Made by a program: the position numbers and the translations under genes. A stretch of DNA of 19,173 nucleotides from CAZOJJ01 sp964580105 (lineage in GTDB: Bacteria; Bacteroidota; Rhodothermia; Rhodothermales; Rubricoccaceae), in assembly GCA_964580105.1 (NCBI GenBank), contig CAZOJJ010000051.1, positions 1 through 19,173 on the forward strand, given 5' to 3'. Below are positions 1-6,136 of this stretch, piece by piece. The notes beneath the pieces were generated by a model that did no database searches, was not told the origin of the DNA, and was given only the letters and a program-made list of their open reading frames with translations. How positions within the stretch are numbered: the stretch's first letter is position 1; each line of letters starts with the position of its first letter.

Positions 1-2
1 CC

Positions 3-1148
3 GACCTCACCGTCGCCGACATCTGCAACGGCTTCGTCTACAACCAGCTCGAAGGCAAGGGCCTCTTCGGCCTCGGCGGCACGCTCACCATTCAGCCGGA
101 GTACCAGCGGAACTACATCTACGCCGAGGGCGGCGGCAAGCGCGAGCAGGCCGTCATTCACTCGCTGCTCAAGGGGTATCCGCTCGGGCTGATCTACTTC
201 AACAAGGTCGCGGCGGACCGGTTCGAGGTGCTCGACGGCCAGCAGCGCATCACCAGCATCGGGCGGTTCGTCACGAACAAGTTCGCGATCATGGACGGCG
301 GCAACCCGCAGTACTTCGACAGCCTCCCCGCCGACCAGCAGAAGCGGATCACGGAGTCGAAGCTGCTCATCTACGAGTGCGAGGGGACGGAGACCGAGAT
401 CAAGGAGTGGTTCAAGACGATCAACATCGCCGGCGTGCCGCTGAATGATCAGGAGCTGCTCAACGCCGTCTACTCCGGCCCCTTCGTCACGCTCGCCAAG
501 GCCGAGTTCAGCAACAGCCAGAACGCCAACATCCAGAAGTGGAGCGCCTACGTCAGGGGCAACGCCAACCGGCAGGACTTCCTGGAGCGGGCGCTCGACT
601 GGGTGAGCCGTGGCGACATCGGCGGCTACATGAGCGCCCACCGCCACGATACGAACATCAACGAGCTGAAGACCTACTTCAACGCCGTGATTGACTGGGT
701 CTCGACCGTGTTCACGGACGTCAAGAAGGAGATGCAGGGGCTCGAATGGGGGGCGCTCTACGAGCGATACCACGCCCGGTCATACGATCCGGAGGCGGTG
801 TCTGCCGACGTGAACCGGCTCTACGCCGATCCCTACGTCAAGAAGAAGCGCGGGGTGTTCGAGTTCATCCTCGGCGGCAAGCAGGACACGAAGCTCCTGG
901 ACGTGCGCGTGTTCGACGAGGCTACCAGGCACGCCGTGTATCAGGAGCAGACGAGCGCCGCGAAGGCCAGCGGGACCTCCAACTGCCCCCTGTGCGCCCT
1001 CGGCGAGAACGCCAACAAGAGCAGGATCTACCAGTTCAACGAGATGGACGCCGACCACGTCTCCGCGTGGAGCAGGGGCGGCGCCAGCTCGGCCGAGAAC
1101 TGCCAGATGCTCTGCGTCACGCACAACCGGGCCAAAGGCAACCGCTGA
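3..1148 (+). CDS. DUF262 domain protein with C-terminal HNH endonuclease (5' end outside window)
   Basis: The frame is open from the left edge, so the start lies upstream; 381 residues are visible. The N-terminal part matches the DUF262 (GmrSD/ParB-like nucleotide-binding) fold. It has QPEYQRNYIY at visible residues 32-41, then SLLKGYPLGLIYF, then the hallmark DGQQR at 78-82. In this family that motif belongs to an NTP-handling site used in DNA restriction. The C-terminus is an HNH module: a CPLC zinc knuckle (Cys328, Cys331), DADH with His352, a Trp-Ser-Arg-Gly-Gly turn, and Asn/Cys/His residues ending in THNRAKGNR. Together these suggest a modification- or phage-directed nuclease, but the substrate cannot be read from sequence. 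A GTG at 228 lies inside the DUF262 motif and is not the start. The gene sits beside the 3' ends of two tRNA genes, a common site for island insertion. Family call is firm; a defence role is inference. Confidence 0.85.
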   Translation, partial: DLTVADICNGFVYNQLEGKGLFGLGGTLTIQPEYQRNYIYAEGGGKREQAVIHSLLKGYPLGLIYFNKVAADRFEVLDGQQRITSIGRFVTNKFAIMDGGNPQYFDSLPADQQKRITESKLLIYECEGTETEIKEWFKTINIAGVPLNDQELLNAVYSGPFVTLAKAEFSNSQNANIQKWSAYVRGNANRQDFLERALDWVSRGDIGGYMSAHRHDTNINELKTYFNAVIDWVSTVFTDVKKEMQGLEWGALYERYHARSYDPEAVSADVNRLYADPYVKKKRGVFEFILGGKQDTKLLDVRVFDEATRHAVYQEQTSAAKASGTSNCPLCALGENANKSRIYQFNEMDADHVSAWSRGGASSAENCQMLCVTHNRAKGNR

Positions 1149-1270
1149 GGGGTACCGGACCCTCGGTCGCCGGCCCTACGAGCCGACCCTTCGGCATCTC
1201 GGATCCGTCAAGGAAAACCCCTTGGCTCAACCCTTGTATCGGATCTCCGAAAGGACCGTGCATTCCCGAA

Positions 1271-1376
1271 GTGTCACCCCGGGCTTGATTCCTTCGGGAT
1301 GCTTCGCCTTCGGGATCTCCGAGGAAGCCCGCGGCACGCTACGATGGGGGGATCCCGGCTCGGGGGCCGGGATGAC
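1271..1376. repeat. Dispersed intergenic palindromic element, copy 1 (degenerate)
   Basis: The termini form an inverted repeat: GTCACCCCGG at 1273-1282 faces CCGGGATGAC at 1367-1376 (9 of 10 paired). The last 26 nt (1351-1376) match positions 4553-4578 at 24 of 26. The internal CGGGATCTCC at 1311-1320 is shared with the elements at 4493-4580 and 18324-18405. The left arm is less regular than in copy 2, suggesting decay or a lineage-specific insertion. Confidence 0.7.
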
Positions 1377-1453
1377 GACGGCGCTGGAAAGGAAGCCTTG
1401 GGCACGACCGTTCCAGCGAGGCCGTAGTACCCGGTAATCGGTCTTGTATCCGT

Positions 1454-1475
1454 AAGCCCTTGTTTGAGAGGGCTT
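1454..1475 (-). terminator. Possible terminator hairpin after the tRNA pair
   Basis: AAGCCCT (1454-1460) pairs perfectly with AGGGCTT (1469-1475) around an 8-nt loop. It lies 17 nt past the 3' end of tRNA-Val on the minus strand. No U-tract follows on either strand, so it may only stabilise or help process the tRNA transcript. Confidence 0.35.
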
Positions 1476-1491
1476 TGTGGACACGGCGCTG

Positions 1492-1566
1492 TGGGCGGTG
1501 AGGGACTCGAACCCCCGGCCCCCTCGGTGTAAGCGAGGTGCTCTGAACCGACTGAGCTAACCGCCC
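1492..1566 (-). tRNA. tRNA-Val (anticodon UAC)
   Basis: On the minus strand the acceptor arm GGGCGGT pairs with ACCGCCC. The D-arm reads TTAGCTCAGTCGG and the T-loop reads GGTTCGAGTCC. The anticodon loop is CTTACAC, giving anticodon TAC, which decodes GUA and other valine codons by wobble. The discriminator base is A (position 1492). CCA is not encoded, since the next bases are CAG, so it must be added after transcription. It is the second gene of a pair with tRNA-Gly. Confidence 0.95.
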
Positions 1567-1574
1567 GAAACGAC

Positions 1575-1601
1575 CGAGGCCGGTGCGAACGACCGGCCTC
1601 G
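1575..1601 (-). other. Hairpin in the tRNA-Gly/tRNA-Val spacer
   Basis: GAGGCCGGT (1576-1584) pairs perfectly with ACCGGCCTC (1592-1600), and C1575/G1601 adds a tenth pair, around a 7-nt loop. It fills almost all of the spacer between the two tRNAs, has no U-tract, and starts directly after the encoded CCA of tRNA-Gly. A role in processing the dicistronic precursor is more likely than termination, but this is inference. Confidence 0.5.
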
Positions 1602-1677
1602 TGGAGCGGGAAACGGGACTCGAACCCGCGACCCTCAGCTTGGGAAGCTGATGCTCTACCAACTGAGCTATTCCCGC
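1602..1677 (-). tRNA. tRNA-Gly (anticodon CCC), CCA encoded
   Basis: The 76-nt minus-strand gene starts GCGGGAATAGCTCAG and ends with TTCCCGC, discriminator T, then encoded CCA (1602-1604). The anticodon stem TCAGC/GCTGA encloses loop TTCCCAA, giving anticodon CCC for the GGG codon. The T-loop is GTTCGAGTC. It is first in a Gly-Val pair driven by the promoter at 1702-1733. Unlike the other tRNAs in the window it carries CCA in the gene. Confidence 0.96.
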
Positions 1678-1701
1678 CTGAGAACCCCTCGGAAGGGACG
1701 C

Positions 1702-1733
1702 CCAATCTACGCGAGGCCCGAATCCGAAGTCAA
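1702..1733 (-). promoter_or_regulatory. Promoter of the tRNA-Gly/tRNA-Val pair
   Basis: On the minus strand TTGACT (1733-1728) and TAGATT (1709-1704) are separated by 18 nt, close to a sigma-70 promoter. The same site fits a Bacteroidota promoter: TTG, then 21 nt, then TAGATTGG against the -7 consensus TAnnTTTG. The expected start near 1697 leaves a leader of about 20 nt before tRNA-Gly. The AT content stands out in this GC-rich background. Confidence 0.7.
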
Positions 1734-1855
1734 GGTGAGTTCACGATCCCGGACCCCCTTCGCCGTATCTTACTCCGCTCTGCGCGGCTCAGCCCCCGGC
1801 GCTCCTGCCGACGGCCGGCGCACCCCCGATTTCGGCCCCCAACTCCCCTCCGACG

Positions 1856-2011
1856 ATGAAGCGTACCTACCAGCCCAGCCGCCGCAAGCGCGCCAACAAG
1901 CACGGCTACCGCGCCCGCATGGCCTCCAAGAACGGCCGCAAGGTGCTCGCGCGCCGCCGCGCCAAGGGCCGCCACGCCCTGACCGTCAGCGACACCAAGC
2001 CCGGCAAGTAG
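1856..2011 (+). CDS. rpmH: 50S ribosomal protein L34
   Basis: This 51-residue protein begins MKRTYQPSRRKRANKHGYRA and continues with RMASKNGRKVLARRRAKGRH, the near-universal L34 signature. It is a very basic peptide buried in 23S rRNA of the large subunit. Length is normal for the family apart from a short ALTVSDTKPGK tail. There is no Shine-Dalgarno sequence before the ATG. The 178-nt gap to the divergent tRNA genes must hold its promoter. TATCTT at 1767-1772 is the best -10 candidate, but no convincing upstream element accompanies it. rnpA follows in the same reading frame after 63 nt, as in the classic rpmH-rnpA operon. Confidence 0.97.
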   Translation: MKRTYQPSRRKRANKHGYRARMASKNGRKVLARRRAKGRHALTVSDTKPGK

Positions 2012-2045
2012 CCCGGCCTCGGCGGCCCGGCCTCGGCGGCCCGGC
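2012..2045. repeat. 14-bp tandem repeat in the rpmH-rnpA spacer
   Basis: CCCGGCCTCGGCGG occurs at 2012-2025 and again at 2026-2039, followed by a partial CCCGGC at 2040-2045. It begins immediately after the rpmH stop codon. With the following GCCGG/CCGGC segments (about 2047-2070) the spacer can fold into stable GC hairpins, which could affect rnpA translation. That effect is inferred. Confidence 0.7.
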
Positions 2046-2074
2046 TGCCGGAGCCGGCGCGGCGCCGGCCCGTC

Positions 2075-2494
2075 GTGGGCGCTTCCCACCGCTTCCCCCG
2101 CGCCGCCCGCCTCAAGCGGCAGCGCCTCATCCGCCCCCTCTTCGACCGCACGCGCGGGGACGTGGGGCGCGTCACCGAAGGGGTGGTCCAGATCCGCTAC
2201 CGCGTCGTCCCCCGCGCCGACACCGGCGCCGACGTACCGATGCAAATCGGGTTCGCTCCCGGACGCAAGGCCCGCACCAAGGTCGGGCGCAACCGGCTCC
2301 GCCGCCTCATGCGCGAGGTCTACCGCACGCACCCGCACGGCCTCGCCGCCCTCTTCGAAGGCCGCCCCGAGACCCTCACCGCCTTCGTCGTCTTCCGGGG
2401 CGCCGAGGCGACGGCCGCCGACGACCTCCGCCGCGACCTCCCCGAGGCGCTCCGCCGCCTGGAAGACCGCCTCCGCCCGGCCGACCCCGCGTAA
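2075..2494 (+). CDS. rnpA: Ribonuclease P protein component
   Basis: This is the protein subunit of RNase P, which with the catalytic RNA trims the 5' leader from pre-tRNAs. The 139-residue product has the family's N-terminal RFPRAARLKRQRLIRPLFDR segment (residues 6-25). It also has the conserved RNR box RTKVGRNRLRRLMREVYR (about 67-84) that contacts the RNA. GTG at 2075 is chosen because there is no ATG upstream in frame after the rpmH stop and the family's N-terminal motif begins five codons later. A C-terminal extension, roughly residues 90-139, is Arg/Ala/Glu-rich. The frame runs open back to the rpmH TAG, so only that one stop separates the two genes. yidD, which often follows rnpA, is missing. 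Confidence 0.93.
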   Translation: MGASHRFPRAARLKRQRLIRPLFDRTRGDVGRVTEGVVQIRYRVVPRADTGADVPMQIGFAPGRKARTKVGRNRLRRLMREVYRTHPHGLAALFEGRPETLTAFVVFRGAEATAADDLRRDLPEALRRLEDRLRPADPA

Positions 2495-2564
2495 ACTTCT
2501 TCGCCCGGGCTGAACCGGATCACGCCCGCACCCGTACCGTCCGCCGCGAACCTGCCCGAGCGAC

Positions 2565-4385
2565 GTGGAACAAGGCCCTGACCGCAACACCCTCATCGGG
2601 ATCGTCCTGATCTCGCTCATCCTCGGCCTCTGGATGGTCTTCCTGGCGCCGCAGCCCGTGACCGAGGTCCAGCCCGAGGACCCCGCCGCGGCCCAGGCCC
2701 CCGAGGCGATCACCGCGCCCGACGACGAGAGCGCCCTCTCGGCCCCCACCGACTCCGCCTTCGCCGCCGCCCTGACCGGCACCGCGCGTGACGTCGTCGT
2801 CGTCTCCGACCGCTACCGCGCCACGTTCTCCACGCACGGCGGCACGCTGCACTCGATGCAGCTGCTCAGCTACACGCACGCCGAGAGCGACGACCCCGTC
2901 GAGCTGGTGTCGAGCGAGGCCGGCGCGCTGGCCGTCGTCTTCGCCCCGCCGCAGGGCCGCCTCGTGGACACGCGGGCGCTCTACTTCGAGCCGTCCGTCG
3001 GCGGGGGCGCGCTGCCGGGCGACACCCTCCACGTCCCCGAGGAGGCCGAGGAGCCCGTCGAGCTCGCCTTCGAGGCGCCCATCGGCGGCGGCGCGCTCCG
3101 CCTCGTCTACGGCTTCATGCCGGACTCCTACGAGGTCACCTTCCGCGTCGAGGCCGTGGGCACGGACGTGCTGGCGCGCTCGGGCGGCTACGAGGTCGTC
3201 TGGGACGGCGCCATCCCCCGCGCTGAGAGCAACGCGCAGGAGGAAGTCCAGCAGTCGGGCGCCTTCGTCCACTGGGGCGGAGACACCGACGTGCTCCGGC
3301 TCTCGGAGCCGGGCGAGGCCGAGGCCGTCACGGCCACGGGCGCCGTCGAGTGGGTGGCCGTCAAGACCAAGTTCTTCGCCGCCGTCGTCATCCCGGAGGG
3401 GGAGACCGAGGGGGCCGTCCTCGAGGGCAGCCAGATCGGCACGACCGACGCGCCGGACAGCTTCGCGCAGGACTACACCGCGCGGCTGGAGATGCCCAGC
3501 CCGGCGCCGGGCGAGGCCGACGCCTTCCGGCTCTACCTCGGCCCGATGCAGCTCACCCGCCTCGCCGCCTACGACCTCGGCCTCTACGAGATGGTCGATT
3601 TCGGCGCGTGGATCGGGTGGATGATCCGGCCCATCGCGCAGTTCATCATCGCGCCGGCCTTCGCGCTGCTCTCGACGTTCCTGCCGAACTACGGCCTCGT
3701 CATCATCCTCTTCGCCTTCCTCGTCAAGCTGGTGCTCTACCCGCTGACGAAGTCGAGCTACACCTCGATGGCGAAGATGCGCGAGGTGCAGCCCGAGATG
3801 GAGGCGATCAAGGAGAAGTACGGCGACGACCCGCAGAAGCAGCAGGAGGCCATGATGCGGCTCTACCGCGAGAAGGGGGTCAACCCCCTCGGCGGCTGCC
3901 TCCCGATGCTCCTCCAGTACCCCATCCTGATCGCGATGTGGCGCTTCTTCCAGAGCACGCTCGTGCTCCGGCAGGAGTCGTTCCTCTGGGCGCACGACCT
4001 CTCGGCGCCGGACCCCATCCTCCACCTGCCGTTCTCGATCCCGCTCTACGGCGACTTCGTGGCGGGCTTCACGCTGCTGATGGGGATCTCGATGATCGCG
4101 CAGATCAAGTTCGCCAGCCCCTCGGGCACGGCGGTGACGGGGCAGCAGAAGGTCCTCATGTACGCCCTCCCGGCCTTCTTCTTCCTCTTCTTCAACCGCT
4201 TCCCCTCCGGCCTCAGCCTCTACTACCTCGCCTTCAACATCTTCACGGTGTTCCAGCAGCGCTGGATCAACAAGCACCTCCACGACAAGGACCCCGCTGA
4301 GGCGAAGCCGAAGGGCGGGGTGAAGAGCAACGGGCGGGCGTCGTCCAACGGGCAGACGAAGCCGCGTGTGAAAGCGAAGCGGTGA
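2565..4385 (+). CDS. yidC: Membrane protein insertase YidC
   Basis: YidC inserts and folds inner-membrane proteins, alone or with SecYEG. The 606-residue product has the two-part architecture of Gram-negative YidC. There is one N-terminal membrane anchor (residues 10-28, after GPDRNT) and a large periplasmic beta domain (about 60-340). The conserved five-helix core follows (about 346-573), with LVKLVLYPLTKSSYTSM, NPLGGCLPMLLQYPILIAMW and LPAFFFLFFNRFPSGLSLYY. The position that carries the groove Arg in E. coli appears to be Lys in YPLTKSS. The tail (574-606) is strongly basic, as in YidC proteins that contact ribosomes. The start is GTG at 2565; the Asp-Arg-Asn-Thr context just after it matches Bacteroidota YidC N-termini. 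A palindrome at 4411 probably ends the transcript. Confidence 0.96.
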   Translation: MEQGPDRNTLIGIVLISLILGLWMVFLAPQPVTEVQPEDPAAAQAPEAITAPDDESALSAPTDSAFAAALTGTARDVVVVSDRYRATFSTHGGTLHSMQLLSYTHAESDDPVELVSSEAGALAVVFAPPQGRLVDTRALYFEPSVGGGALPGDTLHVPEEAEEPVELAFEAPIGGGALRLVYGFMPDSYEVTFRVEAVGTDVLARSGGYEVVWDGAIPRAESNAQEEVQQSGAFVHWGGDTDVLRLSEPGEAEAVTATGAVEWVAVKTKFFAAVVIPEGETEGAVLEGSQIGTTDAPDSFAQDYTARLEMPSPAPGEADAFRLYLGPMQLTRLAAYDLGLYEMVDFGAWIGWMIRPIAQFIIAPAFALLSTFLPNYGLVIILFAFLVKLVLYPLTKSSYTSMAKMREVQPEMEAIKEKYGDDPQKQQEAMMRLYREKGVNPLGGCLPMLLQYPILIAMWRFFQSTLVLRQESFLWAHDLSAPDPILHLPFSIPLYGDFVAGFTLLMGISMIAQIKFASPSGTAVTGQQKVLMYALPAFFFLFFNRFPSGLSLYYLAFNIFTVFQQRWINKHLHDKDPAEAKPKGGVKSNGRASSNGQTKPRVKAKR

Positions 4386-4410
4386 ACAGCGAATCCAGGC
4401 CGGTGAAGCG

Positions 4411-4446
4411 GTAGGGGCGCACGGCCGTGCGCCCCTACGTCGTTTT
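4411..4446 (+). terminator. 28-bp perfect palindrome followed by TTTT, likely yidC terminator
   Basis: GTAGGGGCGCACGG (4411-4424) is followed directly by its exact reverse complement (4425-4438), then GTCGTTTT. As RNA it forms a very strong hairpin with a short U-tract, 25 nt after the yidC stop. Perfect palindromes of this GTAGGGGCG type also occur as dispersed intergenic repeats, so it may be a repeat that has taken on termination. Confidence 0.6.
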
Positions 4447-4492
4447 CGAAACCGTTTGGGGCATTCACGGGAGTTGCCTTTACCCTTCCAGC

Positions 4493-4580
4493 GTGTCATC
4501 CCGGACGTGATCCGGGATCTCCAGATGACAGGGCGCCGCAGGTTTTCCTGGAGATCCCGGCCCGGAGGCCGGGATGACAC
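4493..4580. repeat. Dispersed intergenic palindromic element, copy 2 (intact)
   Basis: The outer 12 bp are a perfect inverted repeat: GTGTCATCCCGG at 4493-4504 and CCGGGATGACAC at 4569-4580. The arms extend to 32 and 33 nt (4493-4524 and 4548-4580), with the inner part GATCTCCAG pairing with CTGGAGATC, around a 23-nt loop. It occupies most of the yidC-mnmE gap, ending 47 nt before the mnmE start. It has no coding capacity. The size and structure are those of a REP/MITE-like element. Confidence 0.8.
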
Positions 4581-4627
4581 GAAACCGAGGGGAGAGCACG
4601 TCACCAAACAGTTTCTGAGAACCCCCG

Positions 4628-6016
4628 ATGACCGCCCCCGACACCATCATCGCCCTGGCGACGGCGCGCGGGCAGGCCGCCCTCGCCATCGTCCGCCTCT
4701 CCGGGCCGGACGCCGTGCGGATCGTGGCGTCCCGCTTCTCGGGCGGGGGGCTGGCCGAGGCGCCGAGCCACACCGCCCACCTCGGGTACCTGCTCGGGGC
4801 GGACGGCGAGCGGCTCGACCAGGTCGTCGTGACCCTCTTCCGCGCGCCGCGCTCGGCGACGGGCGAGGACGTCGTCGAGGTGACCACGCACGGCGGCGAC
4901 CTCGCGCCGCAGCTCGTCCTCCGCAGCCTCCTCGACGCGGGCGCGCGCCTGGCCGAGCCCGGCGAGTTCACGCAGCGCGCCTTCCTCAACGGCAAGCTCG
5001 ACCTCACGCAGGCCGAGGCCGTGGCCGACCTCATCCACGCGCAGTCGGGCCTGGCGCATCGCGCCGCCCTCGGCCGGCTCGAAGGCCGCGTGGCCGAGGC
5101 CGTCGGGGCCGTCCGCGAGGCGCTCGTGCAGACGACGGCGCTCGTGGAGCTGGAGCTGGATTTTTCCGAAGAGGACGTCGAGTTCGCCGACCGTACGCAG
5201 CTGGCCGACCTGCTCACCGAGGCGGACCGGCTGCTGACGGAGCTGCTCGACTCCTACCGCCTCGGCGCGCTCGTGCGCGACGGCGTCCGCGTCGTCATCG
5301 GCGGGCGGCCCAATGCGGGGAAGTCCACGCTGCTCAACGCGCTCGTCGAGCGCGACCGCGCCATCGTCTCGGCCACGCCCGGCACCACGCGCGACGAGGT
5401 CGAGGCCGAGGCGCACATCGACGGGCTGCTGTTCCGGTTCGTGGATACGGCCGGCCTGCGCGACACCGCCGACGCCGTCGAGGCCGAGGGCGTCCGCCGC
5501 ACCCGCCGCGCCATCGAGCGCGCCGACGCGCTCCTCTACGTGTTCGACGCCACCGCCGGGCTCGACGCCGAGGAAGCGGCCTTCCTCGACCGCCTGGCGG
5601 CGGAGCGGCCCGGGCTGCCCGTCCTCCCCGTCGCCAACAAGACGGACCTGCTGCCGGGCCTGCTGCCGGACGATACGGGGGTGCCGGAGGGTGCGTTTGC
5701 CCTCTCCGCCAGAGCGGCCCTCGCCGACCCCACGACGCTCGACGCGCTCCGCCGGGCGCTCCGCGAGGCCGTCGCGGCAGACCTGGCGGATGCCGAGGCC
5801 TCCGTCCTCGTCGTCAACGAGCGGCAGCGGCGGCACCTCGGCGCGGCCCGCGAGGCGGTCCGTCGCGCCCGCGAGGCGGTCCGCCTCGGCACCGGCGGCG
5901 ATACCCTCGCCCTCGACCTCCGCGCGGCGCTCCACGAGCTGGGAGCCGTCACGGGGGCCATCACCACCGAGGACGTGCTCGGCGCGATCTTCTCCCGGTT
6001 CTGCATCGGCAAATAG
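4628..6016 (+). CDS. mnmE: tRNA modification GTPase MnmE
   Basis: MnmE works with MnmG to install the carboxymethylaminomethyl or aminomethyl group at C5 of U34 in tRNAs reading two-codon boxes. The 462-residue product has all family parts. The N-terminal tetrahydrofolate-binding domain (about 1-120) contains DTIIALATARGQAALAIVRL and GEFTQRAFLNGKLDLTQAEA. A helical region surrounds an embedded Ras-like G domain with P-loop GGRPNAGKS (225-233), the PGTTRDE switch I/K-loop, DTAGLRDT (from residue 273) and NKTD (337-340). The C-terminal FCIGK carries the conserved Cys459. Length equals the family norm. ATG at 4628 is the natural start; no Shine-Dalgarno is seen. It is separated from yidC by 242 nt of palindromes, so it probably has its own promoter. 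Confidence 0.97.
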   Translation: MTAPDTIIALATARGQAALAIVRLSGPDAVRIVASRFSGGGLAEAPSHTAHLGYLLGADGERLDQVVVTLFRAPRSATGEDVVEVTTHGGDLAPQLVLRSLLDAGARLAEPGEFTQRAFLNGKLDLTQAEAVADLIHAQSGLAHRAALGRLEGRVAEAVGAVREALVQTTALVELELDFSEEDVEFADRTQLADLLTEADRLLTELLDSYRLGALVRDGVRVVIGGRPNAGKSTLLNALVERDRAIVSATPGTTRDEVEAEAHIDGLLFRFVDTAGLRDTADAVEAEGVRRTRRAIERADALLYVFDATAGLDAEEAAFLDRLAAERPGLPVLPVANKTDLLPGLLPDDTGVPEGAFALSARAALADPTTLDALRRALREAVAADLADAEASVLVVNERQRRHLGAAREAVRRAREAVRLGTGGDTLALDLRAALHELGAVTGAITTEDVLGAIFSRFCIGK

Positions 6017-6136
6017 TGCGTGGCCGATCCCGGCCGTTTGGTCGGCTTCCGCGGTGGGCGGACGCGTAGCCGACGCGGAGCACAGTTCGCGCAGAATCCG
6101 ACGCCGTTGGTGGGCTAGCGGGCCTATCCTGTCGGC

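Larger units (their letters stand above)
1149..1491. other. Non-coding stretch between the DUF262 gene and the tRNA pair
   Basis: No credible gene is visible. Open frames here encode low-complexity peptides and run across the repeat on both strands. The stretch contains a palindromic repeat at 1271-1376 and a small hairpin at 1454-1475. GGATC-type fragments near 1199-1256 resemble pieces of the same repeat family. Confidence 0.7.

Noticed and set aside
746..1288. Plus-strand frame overlapping the DUF262-HNH gene and repeat
   Set aside because: Arg-rich frame shadow of the HNH region that then reads through the palindromic element.
1678..1855. Replication origin next to rpmH
   Set aside because: The rpmH-rnpA-yidC-mnmE-mnmG-rsmG order often lies near oriC. 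I found no cluster of DnaA boxes (TTATCCACA-like) or AT-rich unwinding tract here or in the other gaps, and dnaA is absent.
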